From contig NZ_JAAIXZ010000010.1 in NCBI RefSeq assembly GCF_010894435.1, forward strand, positions 330,253-394,252: 64,000 nt of DNA, given 5' to 3'. The translations under genes and the position numbers were made by a program. This document shows positions 16,612-25,630 of the stretch, in pieces. The notes beneath the pieces were generated by a model. The model saw only the letters and a list, made by a program, of their open reading frames with translations. It made no database searches and was not told the origin of the DNA. This stretch comes from Pyxidicoccus trucidator. Its GTDB lineage: Bacteria > Myxococcota > Myxococcia > Myxococcales > Myxococcaceae. How positions within the stretch are numbered: the stretch's first letter is position 1; each line of letters begins with the position of its first letter.

Positions 16612-19600
16612 TCACGAGCTTTTGCCGCGAACGACGCCTTGTGCACGCGGCCCCTGGGGCTCACGGGAGGGGTGTGCGCCCTCGTCCCGGCCGGGGAAGG
16701 TGGTGGGCGGCGTGTGGCGGTCGAATCGGATGCCGTCGGGTGGACAGTAGCCGTGTGCCAGCTGCGCGAACCAGGGATTCAGAGAGGAGGGGACGGGCTC
16801 CGGCGCGGGGCCCTCGTCCACGGGCTCGGGCTCCACCTCGTGCAGCTCGGCGTCGTCCTCGAGCAGGCGAGCGGCGTTGCTGACGGAGACCTCGGCCTCC
16901 TCCACCTCGTCGCTGCTGATCTCATCCGGCTCTTCCAGACGTGGGCGCGAGTGCGCGGGAGTCGCAGAGGAGTCGGACCCGTCGTCGATGGGCTGCGCCT
17001 CGTCCTCGGAGATTTCCTCGGGCTCGTCCTCGGAGCTGGAGGACGCGGGGACCGAGGCCTTCAGCGAGAGCGCCGCGGGGCGCGAGCCGGGCGCGTCCGT
17101 GGGCGCGAGGCGGGGAGGGGCCGCCGGCATCAGTTGGGGCGGGCGCTGGCGGGGGACGGGCGGTGGCGCGGGGGCGCGGGGCGGCAGCGCGGGCGGGCGC
17201 TCGAACTCGGAGGTGATGCTGCCGCCGCGGATCGGCGCGGGACGGTCGGTGTCCGAGAGCGGCGCGCCGGGACGCAGTACCGGGGGCGGACGCTCGGGCT
17301 CGGAGGTCGAGGCGCCGCCGCGAACCATCGGAGGCAGCCCCGTCTCCGAGGGCATTGCGCCCTGGCGCAGCACCGGGGGCGGGCGCTCCGGGTCGGAGGA
17401 GGCGGCTCCACCGCGGATCATCGGAGGCAGTCCCGTGTCCGAGGAGGCGGAGCCGCCGCGAATCATCGGGGGCAGTCCCGTTTCGGAAGTGGCGGTGCCA
17501 CTGCGGAGCACGGGAGGCAGTCCCGGCTCCGAGGAGGCCGAGCCGCCACGAATCACCGGAGGCAGCCCCGTCTCCGAGGGGGCCGAGCCGCCACGAATCA
17601 CCGGAGGCAGCCCCGTCTCCGAGGAGGCCGAGCCGCCACGAATCACCGGAGGCAGCCCCGTCTCCGAGGGGGCCGAGCCGCCACGAATCACCGGAGGCAG
17701 CCCCGTCTCCGAGGATGCTGCGCCCCCTCGCCCTACGGCAGGGAGCCCTGTCTCGGAAGGCGTGGCGCCTCCCCGTCCTGCCGCGGGGAGCCCGGTCTCG
17801 GAGGGGGAGGAACCTGGGCGAGGCACCGGGGCCGGGCGCTCGGCCTCGATGGACGAGGAGCCCCGGGGTGGCGTGGGCAGAGAGGAAATACGTCCCGAGG
17901 GCGTCTCCACTCGGGCCGAAGTGCTTCGCCCACTGAGCAGCGCGCGCGAGGGGACGATGGGCGTCGGCTCGGGCGGCTCGTCCTTTCGGGCCGGGGGCGT
18001 GGCCGCGCGGCTGGACGAGGCCGAGAATGCTTCCTCTCGCATGTGCAGCCCCGCCGGCACCTTGATGATGGGCGTGGGGGCCAGGGGCTCATCGCGACCC
18101 GGTGGGGTAGGGACACGGATGACGGGGCTGGGGGCCGTGGGCTCATCACGGTGACCCTGGCCGGGAGTCCGAGTCACGGGCGTGGACGCTGACGGATCCT
18201 CGCGGTGACTCGGGGCGGGGCTCCGAGTCACGGGCGTGGGCTCTGGCGAATCCTCGCGATGACTCGGAGCGGGGCTCCGAGTCACGGGCGTGGGCTCTAG
18301 CGACTCTTCTCGCTCGGAGGAGACGGGCGCGCGCACGACGGGCGTGGGCGCGGGGGGCTCCTCGGAGTTCGATGGGGCCGGAGCCCGCACGACGGGCGTG
18401 GGGGCAGGAGGCTCCTCGGAGCCCGAAGAGGCCGGGGCCCGCACGACGGGCGTGGGGGCTGGAGGTTCTTCAGCTTCGGAAGTGCCACGAACCCGGATGA
18501 TGGGCGTGGGCGCGGGCGGCTCCTCCACGAACGAGGACGCCCCGGCCTTGCCCGACGTGGAGGACTTCGCTCCCACGGGCTCGGCGGACTCCGCACGACT
18601 TGTCGTGGGAGCTCCCGTGTCCACGATGACGGAGGCGGGAGACTCGCTCGCACTGCCTGGCACGGACGCGGCGCTCTCACGCAGGGGCAGCCCCATCACC
18701 ACGGGCGGCTCGGAGGGTTGCACCTCCAGCTCCGTCTTGATGAGGCGCGTGTCGAGCCCCTCTTCCAGCACCTGTCCCATCACCAGCGGCAGGTCCTCGC
18801 GCGGGGGCTCGGCGCCCGTGGCCCGAGCGCCCTCCTTGTCCGCGCCCTCCTTCCTGGAGGTCGGAGGCCCCTCCGGAGGCAGCAGGGCCGCGAGCCGGTT
18901 GGTGGGCGTGCCCGTCACCATGGTGGGGGAGGGAAGGTCGTCCTCGCTCCGGGGCGCTACCGACGTCGAGCGCTTCTCCAGCAGCGAGTCATAGAGGTCC
19001 AGGAGCCTGCCGCGGATGACTCCCGCGTCGAGCACCTCCTCCGCGTACGCGCGTGCCCGGCGCCCCAGCTCCACCCGGCGCGGAATGTCGCGCGCCAGCT
19101 CGATGATGTTCTGGGCCAGCGCCTGGATGTCGCCCGGCGGGAAGAAGGCGGCCGCGTTCTGGGGAATGAGCTCGCGCGTGATGGGCAGGTCCGACGCGAT
19201 GACGGGTCGGCCGGCGGCGAAGTACTCGGACACCTTCGCCAGTGGGCCTCCCTGCACGCGGTTGCGCTCCACGTCGTCCAGCGGGAGCACGCCCACGTCC
19301 GCCAGCGCGAGCACCTTGGCCACGTCGTCATGGAGGACGGGGGGCTGGAACTCCACCTGGTCCTTGAGCCCCAGCTCCTTCACCAGGTCGTCCAGGTGCG
19401 GCTGCCAGTCCGCGTGCCTCGCGCCGACCAGCGTGAGCCGCACCTCCACCTGCTTGGAGGCCACCGCCACCGCGCGCAGCAGGGTGGACAGGCCCTGCCA
19501 CCCCACCTGGCTGCCCAGGTACATCAGCCGCAGCGGCTGCCCGTCCGGAGCGCCGAGCGCGTCCAGGGCATACGGCTTGAGGTCCACTGGCGCCCGGACG

Positions 19601-20139
19601 GCGTGGATGAGGTCCTCACTGGCCCCGAGCGACTGGATGTACGAGCGGGTCGTCTGCGAGCCGGTGATGATGAGGTCCGCGTTCATCAGGCAGAACAGCT
19701 CCTGCCTGCGGATCTTCGACAGGAAGCGCCGGTCCCCTTCCGTCTGGGGGTGCGTGTAGCGCAGCTCCTGCGACGGGAAGGTCTGCGCCTCATAGATGAG
19801 GCGGTGGCCGTAGTACGCCTTCAGCTCGCACAGCGCATAGCCACCGAAGGGGTCGGTGAAGTGGGCGAGCGCATACTCCTCGCTCTCCAACTGGCGGCGC
19901 ACGGCGCGCTCGAAGGCCTGGATGCGGGAGGCCAGGTCGCCGGAGCCTACCGGGACCCGCAGCAGGCGGGCACCCTGGTACTTCTCGATATGGGAGTGGT
20001 CAGGCGTCTTCGCCGACAGCACCACCACGGAGAAGCGGTCCGGAAGCGCCTTGAGGTACTCCGTGACACGGCGCGACGAGCCCGACGGACCGGGGATGAC
20101 GTCGAAACTGCACAGGAGCAGTCTGGGCAGGTCGCTCAA
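16612..20139 (-). CDS. Family-4-like glycosyltransferase with long repeat tail
   Basis: A 1175-residue protein. Residues 1-390 form a GT-B glycosyltransferase: CSFDVIPGPSGSSRR at the N-terminus, HFTDPFGGYAL, MYLGSQVGWQGLSTLL opening the nucleotide-sugar domain, and KVSEYFAAGRPVIASD with the acidic/small motif of group-1 transferases. The remaining two thirds is low-complexity: about ten 18-residue units (EEPPAPTPVVRAP type), then about thirteen 15-residue units (SETGLPPVIRGGSA type), then an acidic segment. No signal peptide or membrane segment is seen. The first codon appears to be TTG, so the start is not certain. A GH57 enzyme two genes away suggests alpha-glucan synthesis. Most family members lack such a tail. 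Confidence 0.8.
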   Translation of the reverse strand: MSDLPRLLLCSFDVIPGPSGSSRRVTEYLKALPDRFSVVVLSAKTPDHSHIEKYQGARLLRVPVGSGDLASRIQAFERAVRRQLESEEYALAHFTDPFGGYALCELKAYYGHRLIYEAQTFPSQELRYTHPQTEGDRRFLSKIRRQELFCLMNADLIITGSQTTRSYIQSLGASEDLIHAVRAPVDLKPYALDALGAPDGQPLRLMYLGSQVGWQGLSTLLRAVAVASKQVEVRLTLVGARHADWQPHLDDLVKELGLKDQVEFQPPVLHDDVAKVLALADVGVLPLDDVERNRVQGGPLAKVSEYFAAGRPVIASDLPITRELIPQNAAAFFPPGDIQALAQNIIELARDIPRRVELGRRARAYAEEVLDAGVIRGRLLDLYDSLLEKRSTSVAPRSEDDLPSPTMVTGTPTNRLAALLPPEGPPTSRKEGADKEGARATGAEPPREDLPLVMGQVLEEGLDTRLIKTELEVQPSEPPVVMGLPLRESAASVPGSASESPASVIVDTGAPTTSRAESAEPVGAKSSTSGKAGASSFVEEPPAPTPIIRVRGTSEAEEPPAPTPVVRAPASSGSEEPPAPTPVVRAPAPSNSEEPPAPTPVVRAPVSSEREESLEPTPVTRSPAPSHREDSPEPTPVTRSPAPSHREDPSASTPVTRTPGQGHRDEPTAPSPVIRVPTPPGRDEPLAPTPIIKVPAGLHMREEAFSASSSRAATPPARKDEPPEPTPIVPSRALLSGRSTSARVETPSGRISSLPTPPRGSSSIEAERPAPVPRPGSSPSETGLPAAGRGGATPSETGLPAVGRGGAASSETGLPPVIRGGSAPSETGLPPVIRGGSASSETGLPPVIRGGSAPSETGLPPVIRGGSASSEPGLPPVLRSGTATSETGLPPMIRGGSASSDTGLPPMIRGGAASSDPERPPPVLRQGAMPSETGLPPMVRGGASTSEPERPPPVLRPGAPLSDTDRPAPIRGGSITSEFERPPALPPRAPAPPPVPRQRPPQLMPAAPPRLAPTDAPGSRPAALSLKASVPASSSSEDEPEEISEDEAQPIDDGSDSSATPAHSRPRLEEPDEISSDEVEEAEVSVSNAARLLEDDAELHEVEPEPVDEGPAPEPVPSSLNPWFAQLAHGYCPPDGIRFDRHTPPTTFPGRDEGAHPSREPQGPRAQGVVRGKSS
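17215..17812 (-). repeat. 45-bp tandem repeats (15-residue units) in the transferase tail
   Basis: About thirteen tandem 45-bp units encode the pattern (S/P)SETGLPP(V/M)IRGG(S/A)A. Copies around 17530-17720 are nearly identical in DNA sequence, indicating recent duplication. Outer copies diverge to SEPERPPPVLR or SETGLPAAGR. Confidence 0.85.
17945..18540 (-). repeat. 54-bp tandem repeats (18-residue units) in the transferase tail
   Basis: About ten 54-bp units encode the pattern EEPPAPTPVVRAPASSGS, with variants such as DSPEPTPVTRSPAPSHRE. They lie between the catalytic domain and the 15-residue repeat block and are proline-rich, so probably extended or disordered. Confidence 0.8.
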
Positions 20140-20270
20140 GCGTGGGCAGGATAGCGGTCCTCATCCTGGGTGTCATCGGGCGATGCGGGGGAGGGGGGGT
20201 CGGGCGACGAACACATGAAATGCTGGCACGTTGACCCTCCACTGCCAGCGACCTAAAGGCGACCTTGCCT

Positions 20271-22403
20271 ATGGACGACCTCAAGAGCGTGACCGTCAGC
20301 CATTTGAGAGAGCTGGCCCAGAAGCACCTGGGGGGCGGTTACAGCAAGCTGAAGAAGGAGGAATTGATCGCCGCCCTGGCCGCACACATCCCCGCCCTGG
20401 CGAAGCTCGCCCGGTTGGCGGGGATCACCGTGGCGCGCAAAAGTTCCACGGACAAGAAGGTCGCCGCCAAGGAGCCCAAGACGGAGCGGCCGAAGCCGGC
20501 GGCCTCGAAGAGCCCGGGCCGGAGTGCCGCTTCCTCCAAGGTGCGGGAGGAAAAGCCCCGGGAGCCGAAGGCCGCGAAGCCCGCAGCCCGCGAGCCGAAG
20601 AAGGCGTTGAAGGCGAAGGTCTCCTCCAAGGCGAAGCCGGCCCAGCAGGAGGAGAAGCAGGGACGGGTCTCCGCGCCCAAGCGGGTCGCGGCCAAGCGAG
20701 CGTCCGAGAAGCCGGGCGCCGCCCCGCCTGCCCGCCCTGCCCAGGTGGTGACGTTCCCACCCAAGCCGCGCGGACCCCGCGCGCCGGAAGAATCCGCCGC
20801 GTCTTCGTCCGTGGCCTCGGCCGCCGAGGAGACTGGCAACAACGCTGGGAGTGCGAGTGCCTCCGCACCGGCACCGGAAACGCCGGTAGCCGCCCAGCCC
20901 GCCGCGCCCCCTCCGCCGCCCGTGCAGCATGACGCCGAGCCGGTGGTGGAGGGCTTCTTCGTCGCCCGGGTCATGGGAGAGGACGAGGCGCGTCGACACC
21001 ACATGGTGGAGGCGTCCCGTCGGCCCACCACGCCGGAGGGGCCTCCGGAGTACGACGAGGGCCTGGGGGGACTGCCGGGCGAATACCAGGACGACAGCAC
21101 GCTGCTGCTCCCGAGGGATCCGCACACGCTCTTCGTCTCCTGGGACTTCAGCGCCGCCGCGAGGACGCGGGCCCTGCAGGGGCTGGACTCTCCCCGTGCC
21201 GTGCTGCGCGTGTTCGACGGCGAGAAGATGGTGCGCGAGCTGGACTGCGTGCTCGAGACTCGTGGCCACTACATCCACGACCTGCCGCCGGGCCGGCCCT
21301 ATCGGGTAGAGGCGCACTTCGTCGGGCGGGATGGTCGCAACCGCCGTATCGGTCCCTCCAGCAACCGTGTTGCATTGCCGCCCAGCGGCACGTCCACGGA
21401 CACGTCCATCCGGTTCCTCCGCGTCCCCACGCGCGTTCCCGAGCCGCAGCCCCTGCCAGAGGTGGTGCCTCCGGTGCGCGCCCGCACGCCCGAGTTCGAG
21501 GAGCGCGAGTACCTCACCTGGCGCCGGGTGAATCTGCCGGGCAGCGCCGGTGTGCAGGACATCCCCGAGTCCCGCCGCGAGCGGACAGGCGCGTCCGAGC
21601 AGCCCGACGCGCACCTCGAAGGCCCACCGCGAGCGCCGGGAGCGTCGGACCAGCGGTACATGGAAGCGCGGGAGCGCGCCCCGGGGGCCTCGGACATGCG
21701 CTACCTGGAGTCCGCGGAGCGTGCGCCGGGAGCGTCGGAGCAGCGCTATCTGGAAGCGCCGGAGCGTGCGCCGGGGGCGTCGGACCAGCGCTATCTGGGC
21801 AGTGAGCAGTCGCGGGAGCGCCAGTACCTCGACGTGGGCCGCGCACCGGGTGCGTCGGACATGCGCTACCTGGAGTCTCCGGGCCGTGCGCCCGGGGCCT
21901 CGGACATGCGCTACCAGGAGGGCGCCTCCCAGCCCGTCGGTGGTGCACGGTCTCCGCACCAGTACCTGGACGTAGGCCGGGCGCCGGGTGCTTCGGACAT
22001 GCGCTACCTGGACTCGCCGGGACGTGCGCCGGGCGCTTCGGACATGCGCTACCTGGACTCGCCGGTACGTGCGCCGGGCGCTTCGGACATGCGCTACCTG
22101 GAGTCTCCGCCGCGTGCTCCGGGCGCTTCGGACATGCGCTACCTGGAATCTCCACCGCGTGCCCCGGGTGCATCGGACATGCGCTACCTGGAGTCTCCGC
22201 CGCGTGCTCCTGGCGCTTCGGACATGCGCTACCTGGAGTCCCCACCGCGCGCACCGGGTGCCTCCGACCAGCGCTACCTGGAATACGTGGCCCGGCCCCC
22301 GGGTGCCTCGGACTCGCGCGGCACGGAAGCCGCGCCGGGTCCTCAGGGCTCCTCAGAGGCGCCTCTCCCCCGGAAGCCGCCCTCTGGCAGCGGCCGCTCG
22401 TGA
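20271..22403 (+). CDS. DUF4912-type protein with SAP/Rho-N-like start and repeat tail
   Basis: A 710-residue protein in three parts. Residues 1-45 (SVTVSHLRELAQKHLGGGYS, then KLKKEELIAALA) resemble a Rho-N/SAP-like helical fold. Residues 50-170 are Lys/Ala/Pro-rich. A globular domain at about 273-375 contains DDSTLLLPRDPHTLFVSWDF, VLRVFDG, RPYRVEAHFVGRDGR and SNRVALPP, the pattern of DUF4912, a beta-rich domain found beside glycan genes. The last 250 residues are 15-residue repeats of the form RAPGASDMRYLESPP. ATG 20271 follows AAAGGCGACC and is preferred over a TTG 6 nt earlier. It is divergent from the repeat-tailed glycosyltransferase and 25 nt upstream of the GH57 gene, so likely co-transcribed with the latter. 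Confidence 0.75.
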   Translation: MDDLKSVTVSHLRELAQKHLGGGYSKLKKEELIAALAAHIPALAKLARLAGITVARKSSTDKKVAAKEPKTERPKPAASKSPGRSAASSKVREEKPREPKAAKPAAREPKKALKAKVSSKAKPAQQEEKQGRVSAPKRVAAKRASEKPGAAPPARPAQVVTFPPKPRGPRAPEESAASSSVASAAEETGNNAGSASASAPAPETPVAAQPAAPPPPPVQHDAEPVVEGFFVARVMGEDEARRHHMVEASRRPTTPEGPPEYDEGLGGLPGEYQDDSTLLLPRDPHTLFVSWDFSAAARTRALQGLDSPRAVLRVFDGEKMVRELDCVLETRGHYIHDLPPGRPYRVEAHFVGRDGRNRRIGPSSNRVALPPSGTSTDTSIRFLRVPTRVPEPQPLPEVVPPVRARTPEFEEREYLTWRRVNLPGSAGVQDIPESRRERTGASEQPDAHLEGPPRAPGASDQRYMEARERAPGASDMRYLESAERAPGASEQRYLEAPERAPGASDQRYLGSEQSRERQYLDVGRAPGASDMRYLESPGRAPGASDMRYQEGASQPVGGARSPHQYLDVGRAPGASDMRYLDSPGRAPGASDMRYLDSPVRAPGASDMRYLESPPRAPGASDMRYLESPPRAPGASDMRYLESPPRAPGASDMRYLESPPRAPGASDQRYLEYVARPPGASDSRGTEAAPGPQGSSEAPLPRKPPSGSGRS
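21629..22320 (+). repeat. 45-bp tandem repeats (RAPGASDMRYLESPP units)
   Basis: Fourteen copies of APGASD or PPGASD occur in the tail. Copies 7-12 are strictly tandem 45-bp units and nearly identical in DNA. Earlier copies are interrupted by QYLDVG spacers. Every unit keeps Arg-Ala-Pro-Gly-Ala-Ser and most keep Arg-Tyr, giving a strongly periodic, basic/aromatic tail. Confidence 0.88.
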
Positions 22404-22428
22404 ACCCGTACCGACACTCCGAACCCTT

Positions 22429-24018
22429 ATGAGCCTGGGCTCTCTCGCGCTGGTCCTCCACGCGCATCTCCCCTTCGTCCGACACCCCGAGCACGAGGAC
22501 TTCCTCGAGGAGGACTGGCTCTACGAGGCCATCTCCGAGACGTACATCCCGCTGCTCCTCGTCTTCGACAAGCTGGCCGAGGACGGGGTCCCGTTCCGGG
22601 TGACGATGACGCTGTCCCCCACGCTGGTCACCATGCTGCGGGACGAACTGCTGGTGTCGCGCTACGCGCGCCGGCTGGACCTGCTGTGCGAGCTGGGAGA
22701 CCGCGAGGTCCACCGCACCCGGAACGACCCCACCTTCGGGCGACTGGCCCGATTCCACCGTGACCACTTCGAGTCGCTGCGCCGCGCCTTCCACGACCGC
22801 TACAAGCGCGACCTGGTCTCCGCCTTCCGCCGCCTCCAGGACGCGGGCTACCTGGACATCCTCACCTGCAACGCCACGCACGGCTTCCTGCCGCTCATGC
22901 AGCAGGTGCCCGAGGCGGTGCGCGCGCAGGTGACGGTGGCCGCCAACCACTACCGGCAGAACTTTGGCAAGGACCCGGCCGGCATCTGGCTGGCCGAGTG
23001 CGGCTACTACCCCGGCCTGGAGCGCGTGCTGGCCGCCGAGCGCATCCGCTACTTCTTCGTGGACACGCACGGCCTCACGGACGCCACCCCGCGCCCGCTG
23101 CATGGCCCCTACGCCCCCATCTTCACGGAGACGGGCGTGGCCGCGTACGCGAGAGACCCGGAGAGCAGCCAGCAGGTGTGGAGCACCGAGTTCGGCTATC
23201 CGGGCGACCCGGACTACCGCGAGTTCTACCGGGACATCGGCTGGGACCTGGACCTGGACTACGTGCGCCCGTACATCCAGCCCACCGGCGACCGCAAGAA
23301 CACCGGCTTCAAGTACTTCCGCATCACCGGGAAGACGAACGACAAGCGGCCCTATGACCCGGACGCCGCCCGCGAGCGCGCCGCCGTCCACGCCGGCAAC
23401 TTCCTCTTCAACCGCGAGAAGCAGATAGAGCACCTCGCCTCGCGCCTGAGCGGCCGCAAGCCGGTGGTCATCGCGCCCTACGACGCGGAGCTGTTCGGCC
23501 ACTGGTGGTTCGAGGGGCCCATGTTCCTCGACTTCCTCATCCGCAAGGCCGCGTATGACCAGAAGACCTTCACGCTGGTGACGCCCTCGGACGACCTGCG
23601 GGAGAACCCTGAGAATCAGGTGGCCACGCCGCCGCTGTCCTCATGGGGCGCGGGTGGCTACGCGAACATGTGGCTGGACGGGGCCAACGATTGGATCTAC
23701 CGGCACCTGCACCACTGCGCGAAGCAGATGGTGGAGCTGGCCCGCGACTTCCCCGACGCCAACTCGCTGAAGCGCCGCGCGCTCAACCAGGCCGCGCGCG
23801 AACTGCTGCTCGCCCAGTCCTCCGACTGGGCCTTCATCATGAAGACGGGCACCATGGTGGAGTACGCCCAGCGCCGCACGCGCGAGCACATCCTCCGCTT
23901 CCAGCGGCTGCACGACCAGCTTCGCGCCGACACCATCGACGAGGGTTGGCTCTCCCACGTCGAGGGCCGCGACAACCTCTTCCCCGAGCTGGACTACCGC
24001 GTCTACCGGCCTGGCTGA
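22429..24018 (+). CDS. GH57 alpha-glucan branching-enzyme-like protein
   Basis: A 529-residue glycoside hydrolase family 57 protein. It starts SLALVLHAHLPFVRHPE, the typical N-terminal HAHLP motif. The nucleophile glutamate lies in GIWLAECGYYPG and the acid/base aspartate in PYDAELFGHWW, both conserved in Thermococcus-type 1,4-alpha-glucan branching enzymes. The C-terminal helical region also fits that subfamily. It probably inserts alpha-1,6 branches into a glycogen-like polymer or acts on another alpha-glucan. It lies 25 nt after the DUF4912 gene, and a glycosyltransferase diverges upstream. This GT/DUF4912/GH57 association is familiar to me from other phyla. Confidence 0.85.
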   Translation: MSLGSLALVLHAHLPFVRHPEHEDFLEEDWLYEAISETYIPLLLVFDKLAEDGVPFRVTMTLSPTLVTMLRDELLVSRYARRLDLLCELGDREVHRTRNDPTFGRLARFHRDHFESLRRAFHDRYKRDLVSAFRRLQDAGYLDILTCNATHGFLPLMQQVPEAVRAQVTVAANHYRQNFGKDPAGIWLAECGYYPGLERVLAAERIRYFFVDTHGLTDATPRPLHGPYAPIFTETGVAAYARDPESSQQVWSTEFGYPGDPDYREFYRDIGWDLDLDYVRPYIQPTGDRKNTGFKYFRITGKTNDKRPYDPDAARERAAVHAGNFLFNREKQIEHLASRLSGRKPVVIAPYDAELFGHWWFEGPMFLDFLIRKAAYDQKTFTLVTPSDDLRENPENQVATPPLSSWGAGGYANMWLDGANDWIYRHLHHCAKQMVELARDFPDANSLKRRALNQAARELLLAQSSDWAFIMKTGTMVEYAQRRTREHILRFQRLHDQLRADTIDEGWLSHVEGRDNLFPELDYRVYRPG

Positions 24019-24117
24019 GCGCTCCGGGAACAGGCAGGGCAGCGGTCTGTTCACGCGTCGTTCCTGAAAGCCCCTTTCGCTTGCGGAGCGCCATTTCCGC
24101 CTTAGGTAGGAGTGCAT

Positions 24118-25608
24118 ATGACACGTTCTTCCGTCGCTCCCCGGAGGGCCCTGGTCGCGGCGCTCCTGCTCGTGGTGCCCGGCGTTGCTCCCGCGCAGGC
24201 GCCGGCGGCTCCGGCGGCCCAGGCCCAGCCTGCTCCCGCGCAGGGGGCGGGGGCCAACGTCCTCCAGCCCGCCACGCGGGACTCCCAGGCGCTGCCTTCG
24301 CTGGCGCCGTTGGTGGACTCCGTGAAGTCCGCGGTGGTCAACGTGGACGTGCAGGCGCGCGGCGGTGGCGGCATGCCCGGCATGGAGGAGAACCCGTTCT
24401 TCGACCGCTTCTTCGGCGGCGGCGGTGGCAGGGGCGGCCCGCAGCGCGAGCCGCTGCGCCAGGGCGCGGGCTCCGGGTTCATCATCGAATCCAAGGGCGT
24501 CATCCTCACCAACAACCACGTGGTGGCGGACGCGGTCTCCATCACCATCCGGCTGGATGACGGCCGCAGCTTCGCCGGTGAGGTGCTGGGACGCGACCCG
24601 CTCACCGACGTGGCGCTGGTGAAGCTGAAGGAGAAGGTGGAGGGGCTGCCCACCGTGAAGCTGGGAGACTCGGATGCGCTGCGTGTGGGCGACTGGGTGG
24701 TGGCCATCGGCAACCCGTTCGGCCTCGCCTCCAGCGTGAGCCTGGGCATCGTCTCCGCGCGAGCCCGCGAGATTGGCGCCAGCGCGTATGACGAGTTCCT
24801 CCAGACGGACGCCGCCATCAACCCCGGCAACTCCGGCGGCCCGCTCTTCAACATGAAGGGCGAGGTGGTGGGCATCAACACCGCCATCGTCGGCGGAGGC
24901 ACGGGCATCGGCTTCGCGGTGCCCAGCAACCTCATCCGGGCGCTGCTGCCCCAACTGGAGAAGGAAGGCGCCGTCACCCGCGCGTGGCTGGGCGTGGGCA
25001 TCCAGGACCTGACGCGGGACCTGGCGGGCGCGCTCAAGCTGCCGGTGACGGACGGCGCCATCCTCACGCAGGTCAACCCGGGCTCGCCCGCGGCCAAGGC
25101 CGGACTGAAGCCGGACGACGTCATCACCGCCATCGATGGCCGGACCGTCACGTCCGGCGGCGCGCTGACCCGCACCGTGGCGCTCAAGCGCCCGGGCAGC
25201 ACCTCCACGCTGAGCATCTTCCGCGAGGGCAAGAAGCAGGACGTGAAGGTGACGCTCGGCACACGGCCGGACCTGGAGGGCGTGGCCTCCAAGCCGCGCG
25301 CCAATGACGAGCAGGAGAGCTCGCGCCGCGTGGGCGTCAGCCTGCAGAACCTGGACTCGCGCACCGCGCAGCAGGCGGGCTTCACCGAGCGCCAGGGCGC
25401 GCTCATCACCGACGTGCTGCCCGGCTCGCCCGCGGACCGCGCGCAGTTGGAGCCCGGCATGCTGGTGGTGGAGGCGAACCGCAAGGCGGTGAACAGCGCG
25501 GAGGAGCTGGCGAAGGTCATCAAGGGCGCGCAGTCCGGCAGCACGCTGCTGCTGCGCGTGGCCGGGCCGGGCGGACAGCGCAACCTGCGGGCCCTGCGGG
25601 TGCCCTGA
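24118..25608 (+). CDS. HtrA/DegP-type periplasmic serine protease
   Basis: A 496-residue protease-chaperone with a Sec signal (about 1-28, cleavage near APAQA), a trypsin-like domain and two PDZ domains. The catalytic triad is H134 (TNNHVV), D164 (LTDVALVKL) and S239 (NPGNSGGP). PDZ1 is about 275-370 and PDZ2 about 390-490. A Gly-rich loop (82-107) is the variable LA-like loop. It would degrade or refold damaged envelope proteins. ATG 24118 follows AGGAG by 6 nt, which decides it against the GTG six nt upstream. Several htrA paralogues are usual in myxobacteria, so I give no specific symbol. Confidence 0.92.
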   Translation: MTRSSVAPRRALVAALLLVVPGVAPAQAPAAPAAQAQPAPAQGAGANVLQPATRDSQALPSLAPLVDSVKSAVVNVDVQARGGGGMPGMEENPFFDRFFGGGGGRGGPQREPLRQGAGSGFIIESKGVILTNNHVVADAVSITIRLDDGRSFAGEVLGRDPLTDVALVKLKEKVEGLPTVKLGDSDALRVGDWVVAIGNPFGLASSVSLGIVSARAREIGASAYDEFLQTDAAINPGNSGGPLFNMKGEVVGINTAIVGGGTGIGFAVPSNLIRALLPQLEKEGAVTRAWLGVGIQDLTRDLAGALKLPVTDGAILTQVNPGSPAAKAGLKPDDVITAIDGRTVTSGGALTRTVALKRPGSTSTLSIFREGKKQDVKVTLGTRPDLEGVASKPRANDEQESSRRVGVSLQNLDSRTAQQAGFTERQGALITDVLPGSPADRAQLEPGMLVVEANRKAVNSAEELAKVIKGAQSGSTLLLRVAGPGGQRNLRALRVP

Positions 25609-25630
25609 GACAGCCGACACTCGGAGGCGC

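Noticed and set aside
13128..16883. A 1251-codon plus-strand frame opposite aglZ
   Set aside because: Leu/Gly/Arg-only composition, no domain, and it crosses the true aglZ start and promoter region. AglZ has clear coiled-coil and receiver-like signatures.
17215..18540. Regular 45-54 bp repeats considered as a CRISPR array
   Set aside because: Units are contiguous without spacers, keep an open reading frame in one gene, and no cas genes are present.
20231..20259. TTGACC and TAAAGG spaced by 17 nt before the DUF4912 gene
   Set aside because: The putative -10 overlaps the ribosome binding site, and the start would leave a 5-nt leader. The -10 match is also only three of six.
21629..22320. Second regular 45-bp array considered as CRISPR or intergenic repeat
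   Set aside because: Fully coding in frame with the DUF4912 gene; synonymous variation shows protein-level constraint.
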